Notes: generated from the letters alone by a model not told the origin. A DNA stretch of 64,000 bases from Nocardia spumae (GCF_020733635.1 NZ_JAJFZL010000001.1:868001-932000); one strand, 5' to 3'. Shown: positions 17,503-26,525, numbered from the stretch's first letter. Numbers and translations are program-made.

Positions 17503-18381
17503 TCAGTTCATGGTGGGTGTGGCAACACCAGGCTGGAGCAACCGCTCGAGGCGTTCGGCGGTATCGGTGCCGGGCCGCGGATTGTGCAGGATCAGGTGAT
17601 GGCCGGGATGTTCGGGAACCGGGAACAGGGTGGCGTCGAAGACCAGCAGACCCGCCTGCGGATGTTCGACGGCCTTGACCGCCGTGGTGTGCTCGGCCGC
17701 GTCGTGGCGGGCCCACAGATCCGCGAATTCCGGGCTGACCTGGGCGAGGTCGCTCGCGATCCGGTCGAATTCGGGATCGTCGGGGTAGTGAGCGGAGTCG
17801 GCGCGGAAGCCCGCCGCCACGGCCGGGGCGTTCTCCTCCCAATGCTGGTGCAGCACGCGGTAGCGGGCATTGGTGAAGTACGAGATCAGGCAGTTGTGGT
17901 CGGTATCGCCGTAGCCGAACACCCGGCGCGCCGCCTCGTTGACGGCCGTGAAATTCCAGTGCCTGTCCCGGATGTAGCCGGGCCGCGGCGCCCAGGCGTC
18001 GAGCAGCCGCTGCATCTGGGGCGAGATCGGGACCGACGGCGCCGCCGCGCGCTGTGGCGGGTTGAGCCCGGCGAGGCGATACAGATGCGCCCGCTCGACC
18101 TCGTCGAGCAGCAGCGCCCGCGCGACCGCGTCGAGAATACCGCCGGACACCTTGATGTCGCGGCCCTGTTCGAGCCACGTGTACCAGGAAACGCCCACAC
18201 CGGCGAGTACGGCGACCTCCTCCCGGCGCAGGCCCGGCGTGCGTCGCCGTCCGGCTTCGGGAAGTCCGACCGCCGCCGGTGTCAAGCGCTCGCGGCGACT
18301 GCGCAGATATTCGCGCAGTTCGGCTCGTCGCCGATCGCGCGCGCTCATACCGGCCGGGTCGTCGTTGCCGCTGAAGCTCAC
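17503..18381 (-). CDS. XRE regulator with MmyB-like ligand-binding domain
   Basis: A 292-residue protein. The N-terminal helix-turn-helix is at about residues 20-90 (LRREEVAVLAGVGVSWYTWLEQGRDIKVS). The C-terminal part has the MmyB-like PAS-type domain signature (MQRLLDAWAPRPGYIRDRHWNFTAVNEAAR; the NCLISYFTNARYR segment; the ELLERLLQP-type end). MmyB-like regulators usually control an adjacent oxidoreductase, here the MDR reductase at 16495. The domain order and spacing fit the family's usual ~280 residues. Confidence 0.9.
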   Translation of the reverse strand: MSFSGNDDPAGMSARDRRRAELREYLRSRRERLTPAAVGLPEAGRRRTPGLRREEVAVLAGVGVSWYTWLEQGRDIKVSGGILDAVARALLLDEVERAHLYRLAGLNPPQRAAAPSVPISPQMQRLLDAWAPRPGYIRDRHWNFTAVNEAARRVFGYGDTDHNCLISYFTNARYRVLHQHWEENAPAVAAGFRADSAHYPDDPEFDRIASDLAQVSPEFADLWARHDAAEHTTAVKAVEHPQAGLLVFDATLFPVPEHPGHHLILHNPRPGTDTAERLERLLQPGVATPTMN

Positions 18382-18393
18382 CAGGTCACCCTA

Positions 18394-18427
18394 GTGACAC
18401 CCGGCCCGCGCCGGGGCCGGGTGTCAC
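18394..18427. terminator. Strong hairpin, probable terminator of the DUF899 gene
   Basis: A perfect 14-bp stem (GTGACACCCGGCCC with GGGCCGGGTGTCAC) and a 6-base loop lie in the 65-bp gap between the DUF899 stop and the XRE start, both minus-strand. There is no long U tract, as usual at this GC content. Confidence 0.7.
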
Positions 18428-18446
18428 CGGTACGGCCGCAGGGCGG

Positions 18447-19115
18447 TCAGTACTCGTCGCGTTTGCGGGGCCACGTGTCGAAGGTGTCGCCGCGGCCGTT
18501 CGGTGCGCGGTCGAGCAGTTGCCAGGTGGCGTTGAGGGCGTCGGTGCCGCGGTCGTAGGTCGAGTAGGTGTGATAGACGACGCCGTCGGCCAGTGCGAAA
18601 CTGCTCAGCGCCATCAATTCCATGACATCGAGCATGTCGCCCGCCGGCCGATTGGGGGTCGGGATCCGCATGACCTCGTAGAAATCGTCGTTGAAACCGT
18701 TGTCGCCCATGGACACCCATTCGATATCCCAGCCGAAGCGGCGCTTGTAGTCGTTCAGAGTCTCCAGCGGTGATCGGGACGCCAGGAGGAAGGTGACATC
18801 GCGGTGGGCCAGATGCGGCACCGCGCCCACCAGGTTGTCCGTTTCGAAGGTGCAGCCGGGGCAGCCCTGTGGCGTCTTGGGGCCGTGCATGAAGTGCCGG
18901 ATGATCAGCTGCGAGCGGCCGTCGAACAGTTCGGCGAGGGTTTTGACGCCGGCATTGGTGTCGAAGCGGTACTCCTTGGTGACCGGCACCCACGGCAGGG
19001 CTCGGCGGTCCCGCGCGAGCTCGTCGTTGCGCCTGGTCAATGCCTTCTCCTGGGCGCGCAGATCCTCGTACGCCCTTCGCCACTGTTCCCGGGTGCCGAC
19101 TTCGTGTGCGGGCAT
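18447..19115 (-). CDS. DUF899 thioredoxin-like protein
   Basis: A 222-residue cytoplasmic protein of the DUF899 family. The N-terminal helical region has REQWRRAYEDLRAQEKALTRRNDELARDRR and LPWVPV. A thioredoxin-like core follows, with GRSQLIIRHFMHGP and a CPGC pair (GCPGCTFETDNL) that could be redox-active. DALNATWQLLDRAPNGRG and the WPRKRDEY end are characteristic. ATG 19115 is supported by a family-like N-terminus. Enzymatic role unknown; monocistronic between a plus-strand acyltransferase and a terminator. Confidence 0.88.
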   Translation of the reverse strand: MPAHEVGTREQWRRAYEDLRAQEKALTRRNDELARDRRALPWVPVTKEYRFDTNAGVKTLAELFDGRSQLIIRHFMHGPKTPQGCPGCTFETDNLVGAVPHLAHRDVTFLLASRSPLETLNDYKRRFGWDIEWVSMGDNGFNDDFYEVMRIPTPNRPAGDMLDVMELMALSSFALADGVVYHTYSTYDRGTDALNATWQLLDRAPNGRGDTFDTWPRKRDEY

Positions 19116-19266
19116 GGTTGTCCTTTCGCGGGTACGACGCTCTACGAGTAGGACGGCGTGCCCGCACGGAATTCATCGCAGGTGTGCGGCGACCTGTTCG
19201 ACGGCCGACTTGTCGGTGCCGGATGCGAGAATGGGACCCGTTCCGAACAGATCGCGGGGGGTAGGA

Positions 19267-19929
19267 ATGAACGAGCGAGCGGATCGGCGGCCCAAGGGGC
19301 TGGGCAAACGCGCGTGGCTCACCACGCAATTCGTGCGGCGCATCCTGCGCACCCTGGCGTGGTCGAACTTCGTCCACGTCACGGTCATCGGCCGGGAACG
19401 GGTGCCGGCGTCCGGACCCGTCATCGTGGCGAGTAATCACATCTCGATGCTGGATGCGGTGTTCCTGTGGGGTGCGTTGCGGCGCAGGGCGATTGCCCTC
19501 GCCATGGCCGAGCTGTGGACGTGGCCGGTGGTCGGGTGGCTGGTGCGCCGCCTGGGCCATATACCGGTGGTGCGGCGCGACAACGGATCCGGGCAATCCG
19601 CGATGGCGCAGGCCGAACAGATTCTGCGCCACGGCGGGGTGCTGATCATCTATCCCGAGGGGCGGCTGGTCGCGGCGGGGGAGAGCGAACCGTACAAGCC
19701 GGGGGTGGCGAAACTCGCCCTGGCGAGTGGGGTTCCGATCATTCCGGTCGGCACCACCGGCACCGATCTGGTGCTGCCGATGCGACGCAACCGGGGTAGC
19801 GGGCCGGCTTTCGATCGGCGCCAGGAGGTGACGATCCACTTCGGCGCTCCCATCGACCCGACGGGATTCGACGATCCGGAGAAGTTGCTCGACCATCTGC
19901 GCCGGCGCATCGAGGAACTGCGGGTATGA
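19267..19929 (+). CDS. 1-acyl-sn-glycerol-3-phosphate acyltransferase family (PlsC-like)
   Basis: Membrane-associated acyltransferase of 220 residues that would add the second acyl chain in phosphatidic acid synthesis or acylate a related glycolipid. The catalytic HX4D motif is NHISMLD (His58, Asp63). The glycerophosphate-binding YPEGRL motif and a VPIIPVGTTG block follow. ATG 19267 has a GGGGGTAGGA ribosome site; the long upstream in-frame extension lies antisense to DUF899 and is spurious. No lipid gene is adjacent, so the acceptor is uncertain. Confidence 0.9.
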   Translation: MNERADRRPKGLGKRAWLTTQFVRRILRTLAWSNFVHVTVIGRERVPASGPVIVASNHISMLDAVFLWGALRRRAIALAMAELWTWPVVGWLVRRLGHIPVVRRDNGSGQSAMAQAEQILRHGGVLIIYPEGRLVAAGESEPYKPGVAKLALASGVPIIPVGTTGTDLVLPMRRNRGSGPAFDRRQEVTIHFGAPIDPTGFDDPEKLLDHLRRRIEELRV

Positions 19930-20020
19930 GCGGTGCGCGCCGCGGCGCGACGGGCCCCGCCACCGCATTCCCGTATGGTCGGGTGGTGCGCGCACCTGTT
20001 CCGGCGTGGATCGAAGTGTC

Positions 20021-20665
20021 GTGAGCGCGGAGTACGTCTGGTACGCCGCGTACGGGTCCAACCTGTTCGAACGGCGCTTCACCTATTACCGCGCCGGGGG
20101 AAATCCGCCGGGCACACCACGCATCTACCCGGGGTTCCGGGATGCCACTCCGCCACCGGACAGCAGGCCGCTGACCTTGTCCGGCTGCATCTACTTCGCC
20201 GGGGAGAGTCCGGTGTGGTCGGGTGGTGTCGCGTTCTACGCGCACCGGCCGCCGTCAGGTTGGCCGGCCGGGGCCGCCGCACGGGGCTATCTGCTGACGG
20301 TCGGGCAATTCACCGATCTCATGGCGCAGGAGATGCATCGCGACCCCGGCGAGGTCGCGGAATTCGATCCGGCCGAGGTGGTGCGCCACGGTGTCCTGAG
20401 CCTGGGAGACGGGCGCTACGAAACCCTGTGGCATGTGGACGATCTGGACGGCTATCCGGTGCTGACCTTCAGTTCCCCCTCGGAACCGCACACCGCCGAA
20501 CTGACCAAGCCGTCGGCGCGCTATCTGCACATGCTGTCCGCCGGACTGCGCGAATCGCACGGGTGGAGTTCGGACGCCATCGTCCGATATCTCTCGGAAA
20601 GACCTGGTGTACAAGGTCATTGGCCGGTGGAGGATCTGCACACCCTGGTACACGCGCAGGCTTGA
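20021..20665 (+). CDS. Gamma-glutamylcyclotransferase-like fold protein
   Basis: A 214-residue protein opening with WYAAYGSNL, the hallmark substrate-binding loop of the GGCT-like (AIG2-like) superfamily. The remainder is larger than simple GGCTs and ends in DLHTLVHAQA. A catalytic glutamate cannot be fixed by eye. GTG 20021 (VSAEYVWYAAYGSNL) is preferred; GTG 20006 is in frame and possible. It may cleave gamma-glutamyl amines or peptides, but the actual substrate is unknown. The stop is one base from the stop of the convergent MerR-HEAT gene. Confidence 0.8.
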   Translation: MSAEYVWYAAYGSNLFERRFTYYRAGGNPPGTPRIYPGFRDATPPPDSRPLTLSGCIYFAGESPVWSGGVAFYAHRPPSGWPAGAAARGYLLTVGQFTDLMAQEMHRDPGEVAEFDPAEVVRHGVLSLGDGRYETLWHVDDLDGYPVLTFSSPSEPHTAELTKPSARYLHMLSAGLRESHGWSSDAIVRYLSERPGVQGHWPVEDLHTLVHAQA

Positions 20666-20666
20666 C

Positions 20667-21662
20667 TCAGTCGCGCAGGCGCAGGATCGCCGCAGCGGTC
20701 GCGGCGACGGTCCGATCGGCGTCGCCGGTCAAATCGATCAGGGTCTCCCGTGCCGCGGTGCCGGGGATTTCGGCCAACGCCTGGGTGAGCCGCGAGCGTA
20801 TCGGTGGTTCGGACGCGGAATCGAGACGATCCCGGATGGCCCGTACGATCTCGTCGCCGGTGCCGGGCAGCACGCCCAGCAGGCCCAGAGCTTCGGCGGC
20901 CTCGATATCCGAGCGACCCGCGACGACCATCTCGAGCAGCGCGGCGGCGGCGTCGATATCGAGCCGGGACCCCAGGGCCAGCGCGGCCGGGTCGCGCACC
21001 GACGCGTCGCGGTCGGTCAGGGCTCGTCTGAGCAGTGCGGTCGCCTCGGCTACGGGCACCGCGGCGATGGCGATCGTCGCGCGCCGGCGGACACCGGGGG
21101 CCTCCGCGTCGAGACCGGCGGCCAGCTCCGCCAATCCCGCGGTGCCCGCCCGCGCCAGCGACCACCGCAGTGCGCCCGCGACATTCAAATCGTCCTCGAC
21201 GAGCGCGGCGCCGGCCAGCGCCCGGATCGGCAGTGCCGCGCCTTCGTGCTGGGCCAGCACCGCCTGCTGCCGGTGCGCTCCCGATTCCGATTCGAGTGCG
21301 CGCAGCAGTGTGACGATGCGCAGAACGTCCTCCCACTGCTCGGGCGCGGCCGATTCGACTCGCTCGAGCTTGTCGAGCAGTTCCGTCTCGGCGGCGATCC
21401 GCGCTCGGGTGTGCCGGATGAGCTCACTCACCAGCGTGATCGGCGCGAAATCCGCCTCATCCAGCGCCCGTTTGGTGTCGTTCAGCGAAAGCCCCAGTGT
21501 CCGAAGGCTTTCGACGTGGAAGAGACGACGGATGTCGGCGGCGGAGTACTCGCGGTATCCGCCGGTGGTGCGGTCCGTGGGCTGGACCAGTCCCAGCCGG
21601 TCGTAATGGCGCAGCATGCGGGTACTGACACCGGAACGGCGGGCGACCTCACCGATCAACAT
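20667..21662 (-). CDS. MerR-family regulator fused to HEAT-like repeats
   Basis: A 331-residue protein. Residues 1-70 are a MerR winged helix (MLIGEVARRSGVSTRMLRHYDRLGLV ... YREYSAADIRRL), followed by the dimerising coiled coil (about 90-120). From about residue 140 to the end come repeated Ala/Leu/Arg helices (RALTDRDASVRDPAALALGS, EAAEALGLLGVLPGTGDE) that look like HEAT/PBS repeats instead of a small-molecule pocket. ATG 21662 has GAGGAG upstream, 15 bases after the HEAT-only gene. The operon promoter shows MerR-type 19-bp spacing with a dyad, so the protein probably regulates its own operon. Confidence 0.85.
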   Translation of the reverse strand: MLIGEVARRSGVSTRMLRHYDRLGLVQPTDRTTGGYREYSAADIRRLFHVESLRTLGLSLNDTKRALDEADFAPITLVSELIRHTRARIAAETELLDKLERVESAAPEQWEDVLRIVTLLRALESESGAHRQQAVLAQHEGAALPIRALAGAALVEDDLNVAGALRWSLARAGTAGLAELAAGLDAEAPGVRRRATIAIAAVPVAEATALLRRALTDRDASVRDPAALALGSRLDIDAAAALLEMVVAGRSDIEAAEALGLLGVLPGTGDEIVRAIRDRLDSASEPPIRSRLTQALAEIPGTAARETLIDLTGDADRTVAATAAAILRLRD

Positions 21663-21677
21663 CTCGTCGTCTCCTCT

Positions 21678-22334
21678 CTAGGCGTCCGGACCCGTCGCCG
21701 CCACCCGCTTGGCCAACTCCAGCGACAGCGTAAATCCGCTGTCGGGGTCCAGGCGCAGGCGCTCGGTCGCCTCGGCGTGGGCGCGCACCCGAGGATCGCG
21801 GGCCGTGGCGGCGGCCTCCAACACCGGCACCGCGGCCACGTCGAGCGACGCCAGCGCACGGCTCAGCCCGCGCTGCACGGCGTGATCGCCCCGCCCCAGC
21901 GCCTTCGCCAGATCGACCGCGAGGCCGGACTCCTCGCCGGGAGGTACGAGTACCGCGGCCGCCCGCCACGCGCTCAACGCGACATCGTCGTGCGCGTCGT
22001 GCAGCAGCGCCGACACCGCGGGCCAGGCGGTACGGTCCCCGATCTTGGACAGGGTGTGCAATGCCTGGCTGCGTGCCTGCGGGATCTCGGAACCGAGTTC
22101 GGCGAGCAGCCGCGGCACCGTGATCTCGGCCGGCAGCCGGCACAGCGCCCAGGTCAGCATGTCTCTGACGAAGAAGTCCGGCTCGACGGCACAGCGGGCG
22201 ACGAGTGTTTCCGCGAGCCGGGCATCTCCCTGGGTGCCGGCCGACAGCGCCGCGCGCAGCCGAGTCGACGAGTCGGCCGCGGCCAGGGCGGCGACGAGAT
22301 GAGCATCGGGCTCATTATGGTTGGTGGTAATCAC
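21678..22334 (-). CDS. HEAT-repeat protein, operon partner of MerR-HEAT regulator
   Basis: A 218-residue protein made almost entirely of helical pairs spaced about 30 residues apart (EPDFFVRDMLTWALCRLPAE, EIPQARSQALHTLSKIGDRTAWPAVSALLHD, DDVALSAWRAAAVLV). This is the HEAT repeat pattern used for protein binding. GTG 22334 was chosen because AGGAGG sits 8 bases upstream; GTG 22343 lies within the ribosome site. It is the first gene of the two-gene operon. The repeats resemble those of the downstream regulator, so the two may interact or share a ligand (inference). Confidence 0.8.
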   Translation of the reverse strand: MITTNHNEPDAHLVAALAAADSSTRLRAALSAGTQGDARLAETLVARCAVEPDFFVRDMLTWALCRLPAEITVPRLLAELGSEIPQARSQALHTLSKIGDRTAWPAVSALLHDAHDDVALSAWRAAAVLVPPGEESGLAVDLAKALGRGDHAVQRGLSRALASLDVAAVPVLEAAATARDPRVRAHAEATERLRLDPDSGFTLSLELAKRVAATGPDA

Positions 22335-22357
22335 GGGAACCACCTCCTTCGCCCACC

Positions 22358-22388
22358 ATTCGAAACCTTGTCACGATGTCAGGGTCAA
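22358..22388 (-). promoter_or_regulatory. MerR-type promoter of the HEAT operon
   Basis: On the minus strand, TTGACC (22383-22388) and TCGAAT (22358-22363) are separated by 19 bp, the extended spacer typical of MerR-activated promoters. The spacer region contains a quasi-dyad: ACCCTGACA and TGACAAGGT flank 3 bases at 22365-22385, matching at 7 of 9 positions. AGGAGG follows immediately downstream. Confidence 0.65.
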
Positions 22389-22544
22389 GTCCGTTGGCGC
22401 GCGAAGCGACGGCCGTGACTCGGCCGCTGCGCCCGGATCCGTTCCGGACCGCCGTTTCCGGTCCCGTATCAGCCCATGCGATCACGACCCGTGGCGTGCT
22501 GCCGGGCGAGCCCCACCGGACAAGTCCGGCCTGTCCCAGGAGCG

Positions 22545-23036
22545 TCAGCTGCCGCGAGGATGCTGCAGGTGCGCGATCTCGTTGCCCCACACCGATTGCG
22601 AGCCGGCGTCGCCGACCCGGTAGGTCTGCACGATCGATGCGATACCGACCGCGACAGCGAGGACGGCGACAGCCACCGTGACGATCACGTGCAGATCGGT
22701 GCCGCGCCGCTCCGCGATGTGCAGCGCGGTCAGCGCCACGGCGACGACGAGCAGAGCGATAGCGAAATACAGCATCGTCTCGCCGCGCTCGGCGTGCTCG
22801 CGCAGGATCGCGTCCGGATTCTCGCGCAGGTCGTACAGCCACTGCCCGGCATGAATGGTGATCGGTGTCAGCACCATGACGATCACCGCCAGAATCAGCG
22901 TCAGCCACACCAGATGGCCGCGCCGTGCGACCGGCCACACGGCGCACACGATCTCCAGGACCGCGGTCAACGGCACCAGGACCACGATGACATGCACGAA
23001 CAGCACGTGGGCGGGCAAATCGTGGATGACGGTCAT
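22545..23036 (-). CDS. Four-helix membrane protein, DUF2231-like
   Basis: A 163-residue protein starting at ATG 23036 (MTVIHDLPAHVLFVHVIVVL). It has four hydrophobic helices near residues 12-32, 42-65, 90-110 and 118-138, with loops containing LYDLRENPDAIL. The HDLPAHVLFVH opening and the four-helix layout resemble DUF2231 proteins. Histidines in the first helix could bind a cofactor, but that is speculation. An in-frame extension to 23234 overlaps the hydrolase gene and is rejected. Confidence 0.78.
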   Translation of the reverse strand: MTVIHDLPAHVLFVHVIVVLVPLTAVLEIVCAVWPVARRGHLVWLTLILAVIVMVLTPITIHAGQWLYDLRENPDAILREHAERGETMLYFAIALLVVAVALTALHIAERRGTDLHVIVTVAVAVLAVAVGIASIVQTYRVGDAGSQSVWGNEIAHLQHPRGS

Positions 23037-23230
23037 CAGTGCTCCTCGACAACTCGCGGAATCGCGGTGTCGGCGACCGCCCCGAGAACCGCCGGCGCCA
23101 CAGTCGAACCGAGCATAGCCATCGGACGCCGATCTCGGCGGCCTTCCGAGTGCGATCGATGCCCGCCGCCGCGCCCTGGCCGACCTGGGCGCCCGAGTTT
23201 TCTGATATGCCCGAATTCGCGGGCTCCGGC

Positions 23231-23905
23231 TCAACGACCGAGCAGATAGTCCACGACGCCGCTCGGATTCGACAGGGCGGCCAGGTGACCTCCGGGTATC
23301 ACGTCGGCGTCGACTCCGAGACGCTCACGGGCGACCCGTTGCTGCAGTGCCGGCGGGAAGAAGCGGTCGTCGGCGCCGGCCAGGACGTGGATCGGGATCC
23401 GCGGCCACGCGGTGAACGGGCACGGCTCGGCCATGATCCGATCGGACTGGGAACGTTCGTATCGTTCACTCTCGGCCACGATCTCCGGCGCGACATCGTG
23501 GAAGAAGTACGTATCCATGTCGAATTCGCGGCTGTAGCCGTGTGCTTCGGCGGCGGCCTCGCGGGCCGCGGCGGAATCGACAGCGCCCCACCACTGCCCC
23601 GCTGTCTCGCCGGGCGCCGGAATCATCGCGTTCACGAAGATCAGCGCCGAGGGAACGAACCGCGCGCAGACCGCACCGGCGGTGAAGCCGCCGAGGGACT
23701 GGGCCACCACCACGTCACCGGGTTCGGTGTGCTCGAGCACCAGGTCGCGGTAGCGCTCGATGCCGGCGCTGTCGTCGTCAGCGGGCAGGTCGACCGCCAC
23801 CGCGCGGTGCCCCGCGGCGCTCAGACCGGCCACCACCCGGCTCCAGTACCACGCGGCGCCGCCGGCGCCGGGGATCAGCACGAACTTTCGCGTATTCACG
23901 GCCAT
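23231..23905 (-). CDS. Alpha/beta hydrolase
   Basis: A 224-residue hydrolase of the esterase EstA/salicylate-esterase-like type: oxyanion region LIPGAGGAAWYW, nucleophile elbow VVAQSLGGF (Ser near residue 70), acid ADDRFFP and catalytic histidine in PGGHLAALSNP. The all-soluble sequence points to a cytoplasmic enzyme of unknown ester substrate. The ATG start is at 23905. The DUF2231-like gene downstream starts 195 bp away, so they need not be co-transcribed. Confidence 0.9.
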   Translation of the reverse strand: MAVNTRKFVLIPGAGGAAWYWSRVVAGLSAAGHRAVAVDLPADDDSAGIERYRDLVLEHTEPGDVVVAQSLGGFTAGAVCARFVPSALIFVNAMIPAPGETAGQWWGAVDSAAAREAAAEAHGYSREFDMDTYFFHDVAPEIVAESERYERSQSDRIMAEPCPFTAWPRIPIHVLAGADDRFFPPALQQRVARERLGVDADVIPGGHLAALSNPSGVVDYLLGR

Positions 23906-24124
23906 ATCGAAGTAGACGACATCCGGTCGTCGAACTCATCGCCGACACCGGGTCGTGCCGGTGCGCGGAGCCGCACCCGCGCGCCATGCCGAATATCATT
24001 CACATGCCTTGTTGCGCACGGCAATTCGACCGCGTTGGCAACCGATGGCGCCGCCACCGCGATGACGTGGCTCGTTTCCGCGATGGGAAGACAGCGCGCG
24101 TGCGGCTTGGCAAGATGCGAAGGC

Positions 24125-24622
24125 ATGAATACCGACGCGTTCTGGTCTCTGATCGAAACGAGCCTGGAGCATTCGCCCGATTACGAGGAACGAACCCGAT
24201 ACCTGCGTGACAGTCTCGCGACGCTGCCTGTCGAGCAGATCGCCCATTTCGACATTCTGCTGTCGAACGCCTGCAACGAATTGGACAGCGCCGAACTCGT
24301 CGAGCTCGCGCAGCAGATCCACGGCGGCCTCCTGCACGACGATGTCTTCAACGATTTCAAGATGTGGATCATCGGCTCGGGGCGAGGCGCCTTCACTCGG
24401 GTGGTGGGCAATCCCGCCGCGGTGTCGGCTCTGCCCGGCGTCGACACGCAGGGCGTCGACGACGACGAGGACCTGTCCTGGGAAGAGCTGAGTTACGTGG
24501 GAAATTACGCATTCCTGCGCAAGCACGGGATCGATCACGAGGCGGACGACGAGCGGCAGGGCGCGCTGGACGAGGAGTACGAGGAACTGGTGAAGCGGGT
24601 TCAGGCCGAACTCGCCCGCTGA
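24125..24622 (+). CDS. DUF4240 domain protein
   Basis: A 165-residue acidic protein with the DUF4240 pattern. It opens MNTDAFWSLIETS, continues with a helix containing LATLPVEQIAHFDILLSN, then DVFNDFKMWIIGSGR, and ends SWEELSYVGNYAFLRKHG. These proteins often occur in polymorphic toxin immunity neighbourhoods, but no toxin gene is adjacent here. ATG 24125 follows GAAGGC. The long in-frame extension to 23039 is antisense to the hydrolase and spurious. Confidence 0.85.
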   Translation: MNTDAFWSLIETSLEHSPDYEERTRYLRDSLATLPVEQIAHFDILLSNACNELDSAELVELAQQIHGGLLHDDVFNDFKMWIIGSGRGAFTRVVGNPAAVSALPGVDTQGVDDDEDLSWEELSYVGNYAFLRKHGIDHEADDERQGALDEEYEELVKRVQAELAR

Positions 24623-24647
24623 CGGGCGGGGTCGAGGGCCGCGAAAC

Positions 24648-25550
24648 TCAGCCGAGGCTGTCGACCGGCGGGATGGTGCCCAGGGTGGCGTGCAGGGCCG
24701 TGCGAGCGGCGGCGATCGCGGGATGCTCGCGAGTGCCCGAGCGATAGGCGATGCGGGTGCGGCGGCGGATCGACAGACCGGTCAGTTCGACCGCGGTGGT
24801 GCCGATTTCGGACTCGGGCGGGATGGCGAGTTCCGGGATGAAGGCGACGCCCTGCCCGGCATCGACCAGTGCGAGGACGGTGCCGAAGTCGTCCGAGTTG
24901 TGGCGGATGCGGGGAATGAAACCGGCTGCCTCGCAAGCCCGCACGGTCATCGTGTGGCACAGCGTTCCGGGAGTGCCGGCGATCCAGGCCGAATCCCGAT
25001 GCGCGATCAGGGGTTCGGCCGCGCGGGCCGCCAGATATACCGGCTCCTCCAGGAACGGTTCGGTGTCCAGGCCGGGTTCGCTCGGCAGTGGCACGTAGTC
25101 GTATTCCTGGATCAGCGCGATATCGAGGGTTCCGGCGCGCAGCGCGGCGGGCACCTCCGCCGGATCCAGTTCCGTGACATGCAGTTCCAACAGCGGATGC
25201 GCGCGACTCAGGGTGACCAGCGCGGCGGGCAGGATGCGCTGGACGGCGGTGGGGAAGGCGCCGATGTAGAGGGCGCCGGTGAGACGTGTGGTGGCCGTGG
25301 CCAATTCGGCCTCGGCCTGCTCGAGAATCGACAGGACGGCCTCGGTGTGCTCGACGAGACGCCGTGCCGCGGTGGTGAGTTCGACGCGGCGGCCGGTGCG
25401 TTCGAGCAGGGGGACACCGGCCTCGCGTTCGAGCGCGCTCAGCTGCTGCGATACCGCCGACGGGGTGTAGGACATCGCCTCGGCGACGGCCGCGATCGTG
25501 CCCCGATGAGCCAGCTCTCGCAGGAGTCGTAAACGCCGCACATCGAGCAT
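24648..25550 (-). CDS. LysR-family transcriptional regulator
   Basis: A 300-residue protein with an N-terminal winged helix (LDVRRLRLLRELAHRGTIAAVAEAMSYTPSAVSQQLSALEREAGVPLLERTGRR) and a periplasmic-binding-like effector domain. It is transcribed divergently from a DapA-family gene with 71 bp between, the usual layout for a LysR activator and its target, so an aldolase substrate or product is the likely coinducer. GTG 25553 precedes ATG 25550 and is an alternative start. Confidence 0.93.
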   Translation of the reverse strand: MLDVRRLRLLRELAHRGTIAAVAEAMSYTPSAVSQQLSALEREAGVPLLERTGRRVELTTAARRLVEHTEAVLSILEQAEAELATATTRLTGALYIGAFPTAVQRILPAALVTLSRAHPLLELHVTELDPAEVPAALRAGTLDIALIQEYDYVPLPSEPGLDTEPFLEEPVYLAARAAEPLIAHRDSAWIAGTPGTLCHTMTVRACEAAGFIPRIRHNSDDFGTVLALVDAGQGVAFIPELAIPPESEIGTTAVELTGLSIRRRTRIAYRSGTREHPAIAAARTALHATLGTIPPVDSLG

Positions 25551-25621
25551 CACATCAGCTTATGCTCGAGTGAAGATATATGTAATAGACCTGAAGAATC
25601 GCTTCGGCCAGGCTGAGGGGT

Positions 25622-26524
25622 ATGAATTTCAGCGGCCTCTTCGTTCCACTGATCACACCGTTCACCGAGGACGGCCGGCCCGCCTACGACGTGTTGGCGA
25701 AGCTTGCGAACGAGGTCCTCGATGCGGGTGCGACCGGCATCGTGGCGCTCGGCACCACGGCCGAGCCCGCGACTCTCACCGTGGCCGAGCGCCGGGAGGT
25801 CGTCACCGTGTGTACGCAGGTGTGCCTGGAGCGCGGGGCTCCGCTGATCGTCGGCACGGGAACCAACGCGACCGCGGATTCCGAACGGGAGCTGGTCGCC
25901 TTGGATCCACGGATCGCGGGAGCGCTGACGGTGGTCCCGTACTACACCAGGCCCTCGGAAGCGGGGGTGATCGAGCATTTCCGGCGGCTGGCCGCGGCCA
26001 GCCCGGTTCCGCTGATCATCTACAACGTCCCGCAGCGCACCGGGCGGCCGCTGGCGGCGCGGACGCTGTGCCAGCTCGCGGACATTCCGAACGTGGCGGG
26101 ATTCAAACATGCGGTGGGCGCTGTCGACGAGGCCACCATCGGCCTGCTCGCCGCGGTCGCGGACCGGACGGCGGTGCTGTGCGGTGATGATCTCTATGCC
26201 GCGCCGCAACTGGCGCTGGGCGCGCGGGGAGCCATTCTCACCTGCGCGAATGTGGCGCCGAATGCTTATGCGGAACTGGTCGCGGCATGGCGCGAGGGCC
26301 GCATCGATGTGGCGCGGCGATACGGGAACGCCCTGGTCGATGTGGCGCGGGCGTTGTTCGCGGAACCCAATCCGGTAGTGGTCAAAGGCGTACTGGCCGC
26401 GCGGGGACGAATTCCGAGCGCGGCGGTACGCCTGCCGTTGCTACCTGCCGGCGACGAATCCACGGCGGCGGCGCTGGCCGCACTCGACGTGATGTACGAC
26501 GCCGTCCGGACCGCTCACCGGTGA
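25622..26524 (+). CDS. DapA/N-acetylneuraminate-lyase family aldolase
   Basis: A 300-residue TIM-barrel class I aldolase. The pyruvate-binding GTTAEPATL motif, the YYTRPSEAG segment with the general-acid tyrosine, and IYNVPQRTG are present. The Schiff-base lysine lies in VAGFKHAVG (near residue 162). The paired LysR regulator and isolation from lysine genes suggest a catabolic or specialised role, so 4-hydroxy-tetrahydrodipicolinate synthase is only one possibility. GGGG lies just before ATG 25622. Confidence 0.85.
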   Translation: MNFSGLFVPLITPFTEDGRPAYDVLAKLANEVLDAGATGIVALGTTAEPATLTVAERREVVTVCTQVCLERGAPLIVGTGTNATADSERELVALDPRIAGALTVVPYYTRPSEAGVIEHFRRLAAASPVPLIIYNVPQRTGRPLAARTLCQLADIPNVAGFKHAVGAVDEATIGLLAAVADRTAVLCGDDLYAAPQLALGARGAILTCANVAPNAYAELVAAWREGRIDVARRYGNALVDVARALFAEPNPVVVKGVLAARGRIPSAAVRLPLLPAGDESTAAALAALDVMYDAVRTAHR

Positions 26525-26525
26525 G

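Noticed and set aside
25551..25621. LysR T-N11-A binding site between the LysR and aldolase genes
   Set aside because: CTTATGCTCGAGTGAAG has a CTCGAG core but the arms do not form a convincing dyad.
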